DNA of 64,000 nucleotides from DASUBN01 sp036000105 (GTDB lineage: Bacteria; Pseudomonadota; Gammaproteobacteria; Natronospirales; REEB76), in the NCBI GenBank assembly GCA_036000105.1, contig DASYGE010000012.1, positions 372,001 to 436,000 on the forward strand, given 5' to 3'. The position numbers were made by a program, and so were the translations under genes. The notes beneath the pieces were generated by a model. That model did no database searches and was not told the DNA's origin. It was given only the letters and a program-made list of their open reading frames with translations. Below, piece by piece: positions 7,302-16,805 of the stretch (the first letter of the stretch is position 1; the number at the start of each line of letters is the position of its first letter).

Positions 7302-9905
7302 GTGAATCACGTACGTAGAGCGCTGTTTGCCGTCGTTGTCCTGGCGGGAATGCTGGCGCTAGTCAGATCCGATGCGGCATCCGTGGCTTCAAATGTACAG
7401 TACGGCTTCACCCAAGGCGCTGCCTACTCGGTGGGAGCGGTGCCAACCGGGATTGCGGTCGGCGATCTGAACGGCGACGGTGTGCTAGATGTAGTTACCG
7501 CAGATAGCGGCAGCAATAGCATGAGCGTCCTGCTCGGCAACAAGGACGGCACCTATCAGCCCCGCAAGGTATATCGGGTGGGGCAGAATCCCAGCGACAT
7601 TGCGCTTGTCGACCTCGACCATGACGGCAACCTGGATGCCATCGTCACGAACAACGACGACAATACCGTGAACATATGGTGGGGAGACGGCAAGGGCGGC
7701 TTCAGCGGCAGCACTCTCTTGCAGACCGGCAGCGGCCCACACCGGATAGTCACGGGCGATCTAGACGGCGACGGTAACATAGACATCGCCGTCGTCAACT
7801 GGACCGGTACATCCGCTACCATCTTCTACGGCGATGGCCAACGTCATTTCACTTCCCAGACCCTCGGCAGCTGGGGCGCACCGGATTCCATAGCCCTAGG
7901 CGACTTGAATGGCGACCATAAACTCGACATCGTAATCGGCGGGGAACGCGAGACCGTGTACCTCAACCTGGGCAATCGCCAGTTCAAGCAGACCGGCAAC
8001 TTCCAGCCCGGCTTCCATTCGGATAGCGTGGCAATCGCCGACATCAACGGCGATGGCAAGGGCGATGTGATCAGCGTCAGCCAGCATGAGGCAGTGTTTA
8101 ACATCCTCTATGGTTTTGGCGATGGAACGTTGGACGATAACGTCAATGACATAATCACTTACGGCCTGTCGGGTGCTGCGACCAGCTTGGTTCTTACCGA
8201 TGTCAATCGGGACGGCATCCTCGATGCGATCGTGAGTTACGGTGCATCTTTGAGCACAAGCTCCGGTGCAGGCAGTAGTGCCATCAGCGTGCTCATCGGC
8301 ACCTCGGATGGCCATTTCCTACCCCGGCAGGATTCGTCGATTATCACTGCGGTCGATCGCATCGTTGCTGCCAACCTGAACAACAACCAGGATGTGGGCC
8401 TCATCGGCGCCAGTAGCTCGACCTCTAGCATGGTCCTTCTATATGGCAACCCCGGCATAGCGCTCGCTGCGCCAGTAGCGTACCCGGTGGGTAATTCGCC
8501 CTCGGGTATAGCGGTGGGCGATCTGAACAGAGATGGTAGCCCCGACCTCGTCACCACCAACACCGTAGATAACACCATCAGCGTCTTGCTCGGCTCCGTT
8601 AACGGCAACTACGGCTCCCGCACCGATTTCAGCGTCGGCACCTCGCCGCGGCGCGTCAGACTCGCGGATTTCAACGGCGATGGGAACTTGGATGCCGCCA
8701 CCGTGAACTCGGGTTCAGGCAACGTCACCGTGCTCCTGGGTACCGGCACCGGTATCTTTGGCGCCCAGACCATCCATCCGGCCGGTACTAGCCCCACGGA
8801 TCTCGTGATAGCCGACCTGCACAACAGCACGACCCCGGACATCGCGGTGGCGGACCCGGGTTCGGGCTCCGTGGTCACCCTCGTCAATTCGGGCACGGGG
8901 ACGTTCACCGCAGGTACGACTATCCCGGTGAGTGGCACGCCCTTCGCCATCGGCGCTGGCGACTTCGAGAACACCGGCAACCAAGACCTGGTGGTCAGCG
9001 AGTTCACCGGCAACAAGATCGCGATCCTGCACAACGACGGTACTGGGAATTTCACCCTCAAGGCCGAGTATGCGGTGGGCACGAATCCAGATGCCATCGC
9101 GGTAGGAGATTTCAACGGTGACAAGCACCCGGATATCGCCGTGGCGAACTTCGGTAGCGGCAGCGTCACGGTACTTTTGAACGATGGCACCGGCACGTTC
9201 ACGGTGAAGCAGACAGTGGTGATCGCTGGTAAGGGCAGCACCACAAGTAATCAGGCTACATCGGTGCAGCCGGTAGCGATCATCGCGACGGACATCTCGG
9301 GTGACGGGGCCCAGGATCTCGTCACCACCAACAACGAAGGGTCCGTCTCGGTGCTGCTCGGTGACGGGACAGGCCAATTCAATTCCCAGTCCACCCTAAC
9401 GGATGCCCGTGGACCCTCCGAGACGGTGGCAACGGACATGAATGGCGATGGTCGCATCGATCTCGCGACCGCGGACAAGACCACTTCCACGGTGGCGGTG
9501 AGGCTCACGAGCGCGACCAACGCACCGACCGCGGTGGACGTGAGAGCCAACTTGGACGTGAAGAATGCTTCGTTCGTCACCGGTACCTTGTTAGCTAGCA
9601 GCCCCACTGGCGGTACTTTGACTTACCAACTTCTGTCCAACACACCTCACGGCACGGTCACTTTAGTGGATGCTTCGGCCGGCACGTTCAAGTACACGCC
9701 AAACAGTGGTTTCACCGGTACCGATTCGTTCACCTACGAAGCGTTGAACGGCTCGGTACCTTCCAATGAGGCCACAGTCACCATCGTAGTGACCAACTCC
9801 GGCAGCGGCGCCTACAGCTGGTTGCTGCTGGTGTTGCTGGCGGCCTTCGTGGCTTGCCGGAAACTCATGACGCGCCCGCGAGGCCCTTCCGGCGCAGCGG
9901 CTTGA
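7302..9905 (+). CDS. Secreted FG-GAP/VCBS repeat protein with Big_9-like domain and C-terminal sorting-type tail
   Basis: 867 residues, GTG start with AGGAG six bases upstream. It has a signal peptide (to about residue 27), then roughly a dozen FG-GAP/VCBS units of the form GDLNGDGxxDVVTxxxxxNxxSVLLGxxxGTF, each carrying a DxNxDG-type calcium-binding loop. Together these should make one or two integrin-like beta-propellers. Residues about 740-830 resemble a tandem-95/cadherin-like (Big_9) domain (TLTYQLLSNTPHGTV...FTGTDSFTYEA). The end is a Gly/Ser stretch, one hydrophobic helix (SWLLLVLLAAFVAC) and basic residues, the layout of a CTERM sorting signal, though it matches no exact class known to me. 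Composition appears less GC-rich than the neighbours. Adhesion or surface function is inferred; no enzyme domain is visible. Confidence 0.85.
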   Translation: MNHVRRALFAVVVLAGMLALVRSDAASVASNVQYGFTQGAAYSVGAVPTGIAVGDLNGDGVLDVVTADSGSNSMSVLLGNKDGTYQPRKVYRVGQNPSDIALVDLDHDGNLDAIVTNNDDNTVNIWWGDGKGGFSGSTLLQTGSGPHRIVTGDLDGDGNIDIAVVNWTGTSATIFYGDGQRHFTSQTLGSWGAPDSIALGDLNGDHKLDIVIGGERETVYLNLGNRQFKQTGNFQPGFHSDSVAIADINGDGKGDVISVSQHEAVFNILYGFGDGTLDDNVNDIITYGLSGAATSLVLTDVNRDGILDAIVSYGASLSTSSGAGSSAISVLIGTSDGHFLPRQDSSIITAVDRIVAANLNNNQDVGLIGASSSTSSMVLLYGNPGIALAAPVAYPVGNSPSGIAVGDLNRDGSPDLVTTNTVDNTISVLLGSVNGNYGSRTDFSVGTSPRRVRLADFNGDGNLDAATVNSGSGNVTVLLGTGTGIFGAQTIHPAGTSPTDLVIADLHNSTTPDIAVADPGSGSVVTLVNSGTGTFTAGTTIPVSGTPFAIGAGDFENTGNQDLVVSEFTGNKIAILHNDGTGNFTLKAEYAVGTNPDAIAVGDFNGDKHPDIAVANFGSGSVTVLLNDGTGTFTVKQTVVIAGKGSTTSNQATSVQPVAIIATDISGDGAQDLVTTNNEGSVSVLLGDGTGQFNSQSTLTDARGPSETVATDMNGDGRIDLATADKTTSTVAVRLTSATNAPTAVDVRANLDVKNASFVTGTLLASSPTGGTLTYQLLSNTPHGTVTLVDASAGTFKYTPNSGFTGTDSFTYEALNGSVPSNEATVTIVVTNSGSGAYSWLLLVLLAAFVACRKLMTRPRGPSGAAA

Positions 9906-9940
9906 GCCGATAGTCTCACTTGAAGATGTCTTGAAGTAGA

Positions 9941-9970
9941 GCCCGGATAGCGGAAAGTCCGCGTCCGGGC
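9941..9970. other. Stem-loop after the FG-GAP gene
   Basis: A 7-bp outer stem (GCCCGGA/TCCGGGC) encloses a 5-bp inner stem (GCGGA/TCCGC). There is no T-run, so it may be an mRNA 3' end structure rather than a classical terminator. Confidence 0.4.
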
Positions 9971-10022
9971 AATACGCTCCCTAGAAAATATTCTCCGGTT
10001 CGCCCGCGCCCACGCCGCTACA

Positions 10023-12059
10023 ATGTGGCGCATGGCCCGGTCTTTTTCTCCCTTGCACAACCTCAATCCGGCCCAGCGCGCCGCAACCACCCACCTGGAT
10101 GGGCCGCTGCTGGTGCTGGCCGGTGCCGGCAGCGGCAAGACCCGGGTCATCACCCGCAAGATCGCCTACATGGTGGGTGAATGCGGCATCGCACCCATGC
10201 ATATCGCCGCCGTGACCTTCACCAACAAGGCCGCCCGCGAGATGAAAGCGCGGGTGGCGGAACTGCTCAAAGCCGAACGGGCGGAAGGGCTCACCGTCTC
10301 TACCTTCCATACTCTGGGGATGCGCATCCTCAGGGAAGAGCACGCGCGCATCGGCTACAAGCGCGGCTTCACCCTGTTCGACGCGGAGGACAGCTTGAGT
10401 CTCTTGAGGGAGCTGCTCAAGGTGGAGCGGTCCGAGAAAGCGGAGGTGCTGGAACGTGCCCAGTGGCAGATCTCCGCCTGGAAGAGCGCATTCATTGATA
10501 GTGAGAGTGCGCTAAAGAAAGCCGAGGACGAGCAGCAGCGCCGCTCGGCGCGCTTATATCTCGATTACGAGCGGCATCTCAAGGCCTACAACGCCATGGA
10601 TTTCGATGACCTCATCGCCCGGCCGGCACGGCTCCTGGAGACAGATGGCGAAGCCCGGGAGAAATGGCAGAACCGCCTGCGTTACCTGCTGGTGGACGAA
10701 TACCAGGACACCAATGCGGCCCAGTACCGCTTGCTGAAACTCCTGGCAGGCCCGCGCGCCGCATTCACGGCGGTGGGTGACGACGACCAGTCCATCTACT
10801 CCTGGCGCGGCGCCATGCCCCAGAACCTCGTATTGCTCAAGGATGACTTCCCCACCCTGAAAGTGGTCAAGCTGGAGCAGAACTACCGTTCGGCTCGCCG
10901 TATCCTGCGGGTGGCGAACGGGCTTATCGGCCACAACCCCCATCTCTTCGAGAAGCGGCTGTGGAGCGAACTCCCGGAGGGCGACCCGGTGCGCATCCTG
11001 CCCTGCCCGGATGCCCAGCAGGAAGCGGAGCGGGTGGTGACCGAGATCGCGGCGCACAAGCTCAAGATGCGCAGCCGCAACGGCGATTTCGCCGTGCTCT
11101 ACCGCAGCAACCACCAGTCGCGGCTGTTCGAGAAAGCCTTGCGTGAGCAGAAGATCCCCTACGAGATATCCGGCGGCAGCTCCTTCTTCGACAAGAGCGA
11201 AGTGCGCGATCTCGTGGCCTATCTCAGGCTCCTGGTGAACCCGGAGGATGACAGCGCCTTCTTGCGCATCGTGAACCTGCCCCGGCGCGAACTGGGTGCT
11301 GCGACTCTGGAGAAACTCGGTGAATACGCCGGCACCCGGCAGGTGAGCCTGTTCGCCGCCTGCTTCGAAGCGGGCTTACGGGAGCATCTGCCGGAACGCG
11401 CCGCCGAACGCCTGCACGAGTTCGCCATGTGGGTGTCGCGCACCGCCGAGCATGCCGAGAGCGGACCGGCGGCGGAGGTGGTGAAGGACATGCTGGAGGA
11501 CATCGCCTACGAAGGTTGGATCAGGGACAACGCCAGGGATCCCGCCAGCGGCGACCGCAGGTGGGAGAACGTGCAGGAGTTTGTGCAATGGCTGGAGCGG
11601 CCTGTGGGCAGCGAAGCCGTGACACTCGCCGACACCCTGGCGCGGCTCGCGCTCATGGACATGCTGGATCGCAACGATGGGGACAAGAGCGGAGACGCGG
11701 TGCAACTCATGACCCTGCACGCCGCCAAGGGTCTGGAGTTCCCCCATGTGTTCCTGGTGGGCATGGAGGAAGAGATACTGCCTCACCGTAACAGCCTGGA
11801 AGGCGAGAACCTCGAAGAGGAGCGGCGCCTGTGTTACGTGGGCATCACCCGTGCCCGGGTGAGTCTGACGCTCACCTATGCTGACCAGCGCCGCAAATAC
11901 GGCGAGGATCAGGCCTGCGAGCCGAGTCGCTTCCTCAAGGAGCTGCCCCAGGACGACCTGCAACTGGAAGGCGCCGGCGGGCCTTCCACGCCGGAGGAGC
12001 GGGTGGCCCGTGGCCGGGAGTATCTGAATTCCCTGCGGGGACTCCTCTCGGAATCCTGA
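10023..12059 (+). CDS. rep: ATP-dependent DNA helicase Rep (UvrD/Rep SF1A)
   Basis: 678 residues. It shows the SF1A series in order: Q-motif LNPAQRAATTH, Walker A AGAGSGKTRV, Ia FTNKAAREMKARV, Walker B LLVDEYQDTN, III GDDDQSIYSWRGA, IV EQNYRS, V THLAAKGLEFPHV-type (LMTLHAAKGLEF) and VI RRLCYVGITRAR. Rep unwinds 3'-5' and removes protein roadblocks ahead of replication forks. Length and the absence of a long C-terminal extension favour Rep over UvrD. The start may be the ATG at 10023 or that at 10032 (MARSFSPLHNLN); neither has a strong ribosome binding site. Confidence 0.93.
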   Translation: MWRMARSFSPLHNLNPAQRAATTHLDGPLLVLAGAGSGKTRVITRKIAYMVGECGIAPMHIAAVTFTNKAAREMKARVAELLKAERAEGLTVSTFHTLGMRILREEHARIGYKRGFTLFDAEDSLSLLRELLKVERSEKAEVLERAQWQISAWKSAFIDSESALKKAEDEQQRRSARLYLDYERHLKAYNAMDFDDLIARPARLLETDGEAREKWQNRLRYLLVDEYQDTNAAQYRLLKLLAGPRAAFTAVGDDDQSIYSWRGAMPQNLVLLKDDFPTLKVVKLEQNYRSARRILRVANGLIGHNPHLFEKRLWSELPEGDPVRILPCPDAQQEAERVVTEIAAHKLKMRSRNGDFAVLYRSNHQSRLFEKALREQKIPYEISGGSSFFDKSEVRDLVAYLRLLVNPEDDSAFLRIVNLPRRELGAATLEKLGEYAGTRQVSLFAACFEAGLREHLPERAAERLHEFAMWVSRTAEHAESGPAAEVVKDMLEDIAYEGWIRDNARDPASGDRRWENVQEFVQWLERPVGSEAVTLADTLARLALMDMLDRNDGDKSGDAVQLMTLHAAKGLEFPHVFLVGMEEEILPHRNSLEGENLEEERRLCYVGITRARVSLTLTYADQRRKYGEDQACEPSRFLKELPQDDLQLEGAGGPSTPEERVARGREYLNSLRGLLSES

Positions 12060-12082
12060 GAGTGGGCGCGAGGCACGCGAAT

Positions 12083-12110
12083 AAAAAGCCCGCTAGTAGC
12101 GGGCTTTTTT
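12083..12110. terminator. Bidirectional rho-independent terminator between rep and the cytochrome gene
   Basis: GCCCGCT (12088-12094) pairs with 12098-12104 around a 3-base loop. It is preceded by AAAAA and followed by TTTTTT, so it can serve the two convergent genes in both directions. Confidence 0.9.
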
Positions 12111-12127
12111 GTCCATGGTCGGAACGG

Positions 12128-12655
12128 TTATTTGCTCTGGCCGACCATGTATTCCAGCGCCTTCACCACGTCGTCGTCCGTGAGCGCGCTGTTGCCGCCA
12201 TGAGCCGGCATCTGGTTGAAGCCGTGCAGCGCGTGCTGCTTGAGCACATCCATGCCTTTGGCGATGCGCGGTGCCCAGGCAGCCTTGTCGCCGATCTTGG
12301 GAGCGCCGAGGAGGCCTGCCTGGTGGCAGGCTGAGCAGGTGCCTTCCCAGATCTCTTTGCCGGTCTTGGGGGCCCCCGTAGCGGCACCCGCCGCCGGAGC
12401 CGTGGCGGCCATCTGGATCTTGGCATCGCCGGAGATCTGCACGTCACCGATGGGTGCGAGGCGCTGGTCTATCAGCTGTTCCTCGGTGGCGCTGTCTTTC
12501 TCGTAGGCTCCGGGCGTCGCTTCGGCGATGCTACTGGCCAGCCAGTACATGGCGACAGCGAAGGCCACCAGGATACCGAGCACCAGGAGGAAGGTGTCGT
12601 AGAAATGCTGGTCGTGCTTGTCTTGATGATGCTTGTCGTCTTTTTGCGCAGCCAT
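12128..12655 (-). CDS. Membrane-anchored cytochrome c5-type protein
   Basis: 175 residues. After a charged His/Asp/Lys-rich N-terminus comes one transmembrane helix (TFLLVLGILVAFAVAMYWLA, residues 21-40) that acts as an uncleaved anchor. A linker then leads to a single class I cytochrome c domain with heme motif CSACH and distal Met in NQMPAHGG. The closing helix LTDDDVVKALEYMVGQ is typical of the c5 family. It probably carries electrons between periplasmic donors and a terminal oxidase. It is monocistronic and convergent with rep across a shared terminator. Confidence 0.88.
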   Translation of the reverse strand: MAAQKDDKHHQDKHDQHFYDTFLLVLGILVAFAVAMYWLASSIAEATPGAYEKDSATEEQLIDQRLAPIGDVQISGDAKIQMAATAPAAGAATGAPKTGKEIWEGTCSACHQAGLLGAPKIGDKAAWAPRIAKGMDVLKQHALHGFNQMPAHGGNSALTDDDVVKALEYMVGQSK

Positions 12656-12793
12656 GCCTGAAGATTCCGGTTGGGTTGGGCGCGGCTATCCGCGCGTGGC
12701 CGGGAATTATATAAGGTTTGGGCGGGGGGCGGGTACACCCTGGAGGGCGGGGGCGGAGCGGCCGGGAATGCCCGGGCTTGAGGGCATCCGGCT

Positions 12794-13558
12794 TCAGAAA
12801 TGGATGTTATAGGCGATGCCGATGCCGTAATCCTGATAAGAGACGTTATAGCCGTTGGAGTGGCCTGAACCGATATATTTGACGGTGCCCACCACGTCCC
12901 AGTTCCCGTAGTGGAACTGCCAGCGCCAGGTCTGATACAGGTAGAGCTTGGTGCTGCTGTCGAAGGGGGCAGCGGTGGCCAGCAAGGTATTGGGCCCAAT
13001 CGGTGTGTAGATGATCGGTAGGCCGCTGAAATGCCACAGTGCTCCGCCGATGCCGTAACCGAACAGCCAGTAGCTGTCGCTACCCGGGTAAAGCGGCGAG
13101 AGCCGCAGGTAGAGGAACGGCGCCCCCGCCAGGTAGTCGCCGGTGATCTTGGTGCCGAGGTTCTTGCCTACGATCACGCTCTGACCAGGTATGGTCTCGT
13201 AATTGGTGTTCTGTTGCCCAAAGGTGCCCACGAAATTCAAACCCCAGACCGCATCGCCGTATTTCATGTGCATCTTGCTGAGCACATGCTCGGAGCTGGT
13301 GTAATCGATGATGGCGGTGGCGTTGCCGTTGTCGGTGAGTTCGGCGCTGCCGGCCGGAGCCTTGATCCCCGTCATCTTGAACGTGCCCTGGGTATAGCTC
13401 ACGCCCAAGAGGATGGACTGGCCCTTGAGGTAGTCCGAGACCTGGTCCGTCACGCCCGTACTGCTGGCGGGTGTGGAATTACCCGAGGTGTCGTCCGCGG
13501 ACGCGCCCAGTGGGAGCAGGCAGAGCAATATCAGACCCAGGTATGCGCTGAGCTTCAT
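12794..13558 (-). CDS. Predicted outer-membrane beta-barrel protein
   Basis: 254 residues with a signal peptide (MKLSAYLGLILLCLLPLGASA). The mature chain shows alternating hydrophobic/polar strands rich in Tyr, Trp and Gly, and ends ...DYGIGIAYNIHF with a C-terminal Phe as in outer-membrane proteins recognised by BamA. No specific family is recognised. It lies 15 bases downstream of another small barrel gene in the same orientation, so the two are probably co-transcribed. Function is unknown. Confidence 0.75.
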   Translation of the reverse strand: MKLSAYLGLILLCLLPLGASADDTSGNSTPASSTGVTDQVSDYLKGQSILLGVSYTQGTFKMTGIKAPAGSAELTDNGNATAIIDYTSSEHVLSKMHMKYGDAVWGLNFVGTFGQQNTNYETIPGQSVIVGKNLGTKITGDYLAGAPFLYLRLSPLYPGSDSYWLFGYGIGGALWHFSGLPIIYTPIGPNTLLATAAPFDSSTKLYLYQTWRWQFHYGNWDVVGTVKYIGSGHSNGYNVSYQDYGIGIAYNIHF

Positions 13559-13573
13559 GGTGTGTCCCTCGCG

Positions 13574-14119
13574 TCAGTACCAGTGGTAACCGATGAGCAC
13601 CCGCACATCGTGGCGGTTGCCGTTACCGTTGAACCAGCTGAACCCAGCGCCTTCCAGAGCGTCGGCCTGGACCACCACCGACCAATGGTTGTCACTCTCC
13701 CATCCTCCGACGAGGCCGAGGCTCGGTCCGATGGCGCCTGAGAGTGTCTGGCCGCTGCGGGTCAAGAAGGTGCTGTGGAAGAGATATTGGCCGCCGAGGA
13801 ACCATTGGCCGAACCAGCGGCGGGCCTGCAGACCGCCGGTGAGTTCCACCACATGCACGCTGGAGTCGCTGGTTTCATCGGTGAACGAGAGATAGGGGCT
13901 TAAGGTCCAGGCTTCGTTATAGACGAACTGCGCATCCGCGCCGAAGGCCAGACCGTGCCCGCTGCCGTAGACCGATGTATCGCTGCTGTACACCGGTCCT
14001 ACATACAGGCCGAAACCCGGGCTCGGGTCCGCTCGGGCCACGCCGGCCACGAGACATAGGGCCATGACGCCCACCAGGCAGATAGCCCGATATGCCAACC
14101 CAGATGTCCCCATAAACAT
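13574..14119 (-). CDS. Predicted small outer-membrane beta-barrel protein
   Basis: 181 residues with a signal peptide cleaving around AGVARA-DPSPG. The mature part is about 150 residues of Gly/Tyr/Trp-rich strands such as GFGLYVGPVYSSD and FGADAQFVYN, ending RVLIGYHWY. That size fits an eight-stranded barrel. It is first in a probable two-gene operon with the barrel gene that follows. An alternative start (MALCLVAG) would shorten the signal. No function can be assigned. Confidence 0.72.
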   Translation of the reverse strand: MFMGTSGLAYRAICLVGVMALCLVAGVARADPSPGFGLYVGPVYSSDTSVYGSGHGLAFGADAQFVYNEAWTLSPYLSFTDETSDSSVHVVELTGGLQARRWFGQWFLGGQYLFHSTFLTRSGQTLSGAIGPSLGLVGGWESDNHWSVVVQADALEGAGFSWFNGNGNRHDVRVLIGYHWY

Positions 14120-14218
14120 CCCCTAGGCTGTGGTACTTCAAGATTATGTTAGTCTAAATATGTATAACCGGGGTCAGATTACCCCTCACCCCCAATAAAT
14201 ATTTCAGGGAGGTGCAGC

Positions 14219-14830
14219 ATGCGTTTCGTGGGACACCGCCTCATCCCCAGTGCCTGGATACTCCTGGCTTCCGGCTGCGCCCAGCCTGAGGTCTATACCG
14301 AACCCTATACCACCGTCGAGCCCGTGGCCCTCACGGCGCCCTTGGCGGTCACCCTCAGCGTCAGCTACGCCATGGATGGCAAGCCCAACCCCCAGCGGGC
14401 CGGTGAGATCCAGGCGGCCCTCGCAGCCGGCTTGGACAAGGGGGGAGCATTCAAGATGGCAGAGCCGGGCAGCACCGGCGGCTTGCTCGCGATCACCGTG
14501 CACGATGGCCCCAGCGCCACGAAGGGGTCGTTCCTGGCTGGGTTCACCGCGAGCGTGGGTCATGCCCTCGTGTCACAGCCGGAATTCACTCCCCAGGGCC
14601 GGCGCACCGCGCGGGATCTCGAGGTAGAGATCAGCTATACGCCTGCCGGCGGCCAAGCCCAGGATCACAGCTACGTGAACCGCCTGGTCACCATCACCAA
14701 TAACACCCAGGAGCCCACCGACCTGGTGCCGCTGCAGGATCGCAAGCACGCAGAACTGGCGCTCATCGGCAATGACCTGAATGCGTTCGCTCAGGCGCTC
14801 GCCAAGGGACAGGCGCCGGCAGCGCCCTGA
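14219..14830 (+). CDS. Putative lipoprotein
   Basis: 203 residues. The N-terminus (RFVGHRLIPSAWILLASGC) ends in a lipobox LASGC, so Cys19 is expected to be lipidated. The mature domain has alternating strands and contains DGKPNPQRAGEIQAAL, resembling proteins annotated as DUF4410-like or hypothetical lipoproteins. The start ATG at 14219 follows GGGAGG at 14209-14214. It is divergent from the barrel pair and convergent with the M48 protease. Function is unknown. Confidence 0.75.
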   Translation: MRFVGHRLIPSAWILLASGCAQPEVYTEPYTTVEPVALTAPLAVTLSVSYAMDGKPNPQRAGEIQAALAAGLDKGGAFKMAEPGSTGGLLAITVHDGPSATKGSFLAGFTASVGHALVSQPEFTPQGRRTARDLEVEISYTPAGGQAQDHSYVNRLVTITNNTQEPTDLVPLQDRKHAELALIGNDLNAFAQALAKGQAPAAP

Positions 14831-14834
14831 AATC

Positions 14835-15731
14835 TCAATGTGCCGGCGGCGAGTGACTCGCGGCTGCCGGGATCGTGGCGGCCACGGGGGCCGGCGGGGC
14901 GAGCTTCCCGACCATCTCCAGGAAGCGCTCGTTCCCTTCACCGTTCCCACCGTATTCATCGAGACTGCCGGTGATCTTCGAGAGCGCCTCGATGCGTGCT
15001 TCAGGTGAGGGGTGGGTCGCGAGCAGGAGTTGCATGCGGTTGCTGTTCGGGTCCACGTTCTCGAGAGTCTGCAGCACCGCCAGCAGGCCGTAAGGGTCAT
15101 AGCCCGCCCGGGCCGCCAATATCACCCCGGCCCGGTCCGCTTCGAACTCATCGTCCTTATCCAAGCCTTTCGAGTACAGGTTGCGGGCCGCGGTAGAGGC
15201 CTGGTCGAACACCGCGCTGTTCTGGCCGTTCTGGGCCAACTTGTAGGAGGCCACCTGTCCCACCAGGCTGGTGCGCGCCGCGGCCTGCAGTGCCTTGAGG
15301 TGATGCTTCAGCACCACGTGGGATATCTCATGCCCCAGTACGCCCGCCAGCTCCGACTCGCTGTTGAGCCGCAGCAGCAGCCCGCGGGTGATGAACACAT
15401 AGCCGCCGGGTGCCGCGAAGGCGTCGATGTCTTCGGAATCCACCACCGCGAATTGCCAGTGGAGATCTGGCCGTTCGCTCTGCAGCGCGATCCACAGGCC
15501 CACGCGGTTGACGTAGCGTTGTACCTCCGGGTTATCCACCGGATGAGTGGCACCCAGGATGGTGGCCGCCGCCGCGTAGCCTATCTGTTCCTCCTCATGC
15601 AGGCCGGAGGAGAAGAACGCCCGCTGGAAAGCGTCGATCACCGCGCCGAGCTCCACCGCGCGGGCTGGCAGCGCCGCGGTGAGCAACATCACGGATGCCA
15701 CCACGAGCGAGCGGGTGCGTGACGTGCTCAT
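14835..15731 (-). CDS. Periplasmic M48-family zinc metalloprotease
   Basis: 298 residues with a signal peptide (cleavage near ALPARA). It carries the zinc motif HEISH (H134-E135-H138) and a downstream Glu in DEFEADRAG (about 195-200) for the third ligand, with FITRGLLLRLNSESELAGVLGHE typical of the family. It lacks the TPR region of BepA, so it is closer to LoiP/YcaL-type enzymes that act in outer-membrane protein quality control. Its start overlaps the stop of the upstream SH3 gene by four bases, so the two are translationally coupled and probably act together. Confidence 0.9.
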   Translation of the reverse strand: MSTSRTRSLVVASVMLLTAALPARAVELGAVIDAFQRAFFSSGLHEEEQIGYAAAATILGATHPVDNPEVQRYVNRVGLWIALQSERPDLHWQFAVVDSEDIDAFAAPGGYVFITRGLLLRLNSESELAGVLGHEISHVVLKHHLKALQAAARTSLVGQVASYKLAQNGQNSAVFDQASTAARNLYSKGLDKDDEFEADRAGVILAARAGYDPYGLLAVLQTLENVDPNSNRMQLLLATHPSPEARIEALSKITGSLDEYGGNGEGNERFLEMVGKLAPPAPVAATIPAAASHSPPAH

Positions 15732-16252
15732 GGTTTGCCGGGCTTCCCGTCGGCGTCCAGGTAACTGACAGTGTAAGGTCGCAGCGGCAACGCCGCCGAG
15801 TACTGACGCGCTTCATCCGGGGTCGCGACCCAGGATTTCAGTCCGTCCACCGCGGCCGTGTCCGGTACCGCGTGGGCAATGTCGCCGGTGTTGAGACCGC
15901 GCACGCCGGTGCTGCTGGTGGTGCCGTTCGCGCCGCTGCGCCCGCTCTCGAACAAACCCAGGAGACCGACGAGCACGGAATTGCGCGCCTCACCGGCGAC
16001 GCTGGTGAACTTCAGCGCAGTCATGCGTAGCCAGCCGCTCTGGCCGGAGTCTAGGCTCACCTGGTACCAGCCGCCCTTGCGCAGCAACACGCTCACGCTG
16101 GTATGGGCGGCGAGCGTGCTCACGGGTGCGGCATCCGTGAACGGCCCGGTAGTGAGTGGCGTAGCCGAGACGGTATAAGCGTCGGGCCGTCCCGCAGCCA
16201 TGGCCCCCAGCGCCAGCAAGGTCAGGAGGAGTAGATATGAACCCCAACGCAT
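15728..16252 (-). CDS. Periplasmic SH3-domain protein
   Basis: 174 residues with a signal peptide (MRWGSYLLLLTLLALGAMAA). Residues about 35-85 form a bacterial SH3 (SH3b) fold: APVSTLAAHTSVSVLLRKGGWYQVSLDSGQSGWLRMTALKF. The C-terminal half has no recognised domain. SH3b domains commonly bind peptidoglycan. It overlaps the M48 protease gene (ATGA), a pairing that recurs in related genomes and suggests the SH3 protein positions or regulates the protease in the cell wall; that role is inferred. Confidence 0.82.
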   Translation of the reverse strand: MRWGSYLLLLTLLALGAMAAGRPDAYTVSATPLTTGPFTDAAPVSTLAAHTSVSVLLRKGGWYQVSLDSGQSGWLRMTALKFTSVAGEARNSVLVGLLGLFESGRSGANGTTSSTGVRGLNTGDIAHAVPDTAAVDGLKSWVATPDEARQYSAALPLRPYTVSYLDADGKPGKP

Positions 16253-16276
16253 GGATTTGATCCTCTTATCGTTTGA

Positions 16277-16654
16277 TCAGCTACGCTGCAGCGCCCAGGT
16301 CGAGACGAACAACAGCAGCGCCAGGACAGCGAATACGCTGAAGAAGGGTGCCACATAGACCATGCCACATACACCCTCAGCCAGATAGAACAGTCCCACG
16401 ATCCAGGGGATGAAGAACAGGCCCCTATTGCCGCGCCGGATACGCCACCAGGTCCAGATCAGCAGCAGGCCGAGCGTGCACATGGCACCGCTCACCCAAT
16501 ACCAGATGTACTCCAGGAGTCCGACGGCCTGCGGCGCGACGCCGGTCAAGGCATCGTGTACGTGCTTGGTCCATTGCGAAGCGTGACCCAGGGATCCCAG
16601 GACGATGACGATGGAAGTCAGCAGGAAAAGGGCTGAGAAGAACTTGCGCAGCAT
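16277..16654 (-). CDS. Small integral membrane protein
   Basis: 125 residues with four likely membrane helices: about 7-24 (SALFLLTSIVIVLGSLG), 45-66 (LLEYIWYWVSGAMCTLGLLLIW), 77-97 (GLFFIPWIVGLFYLAEGVC) and 100-121. No family is recognised. It is 24 bases upstream of the SH3 gene on the same strand and may be the first gene of that three-gene unit. Confidence 0.65.
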   Translation of the reverse strand: MLRKFFSALFLLTSIVIVLGSLGHASQWTKHVHDALTGVAPQAVGLLEYIWYWVSGAMCTLGLLLIWTWWRIRRGNRGLFFIPWIVGLFYLAEGVCGMVYVAPFFSVFAVLALLLFVSTWALQRS

Positions 16655-16805
16655 GTCGCGACTCCTGGGTCACCGGACCCAGCAGAAGCCTGCCACGAAG
16701 GGCGTGTGAGCGTCCAGGCGAGTACCGGGACGCCGTCCCGTGGCTGTTTCCAGGGGTCCCGATGGACGCCCTAGGCGGTTCACGGTATTCTTGCGCCCCC
16801 TAAAA

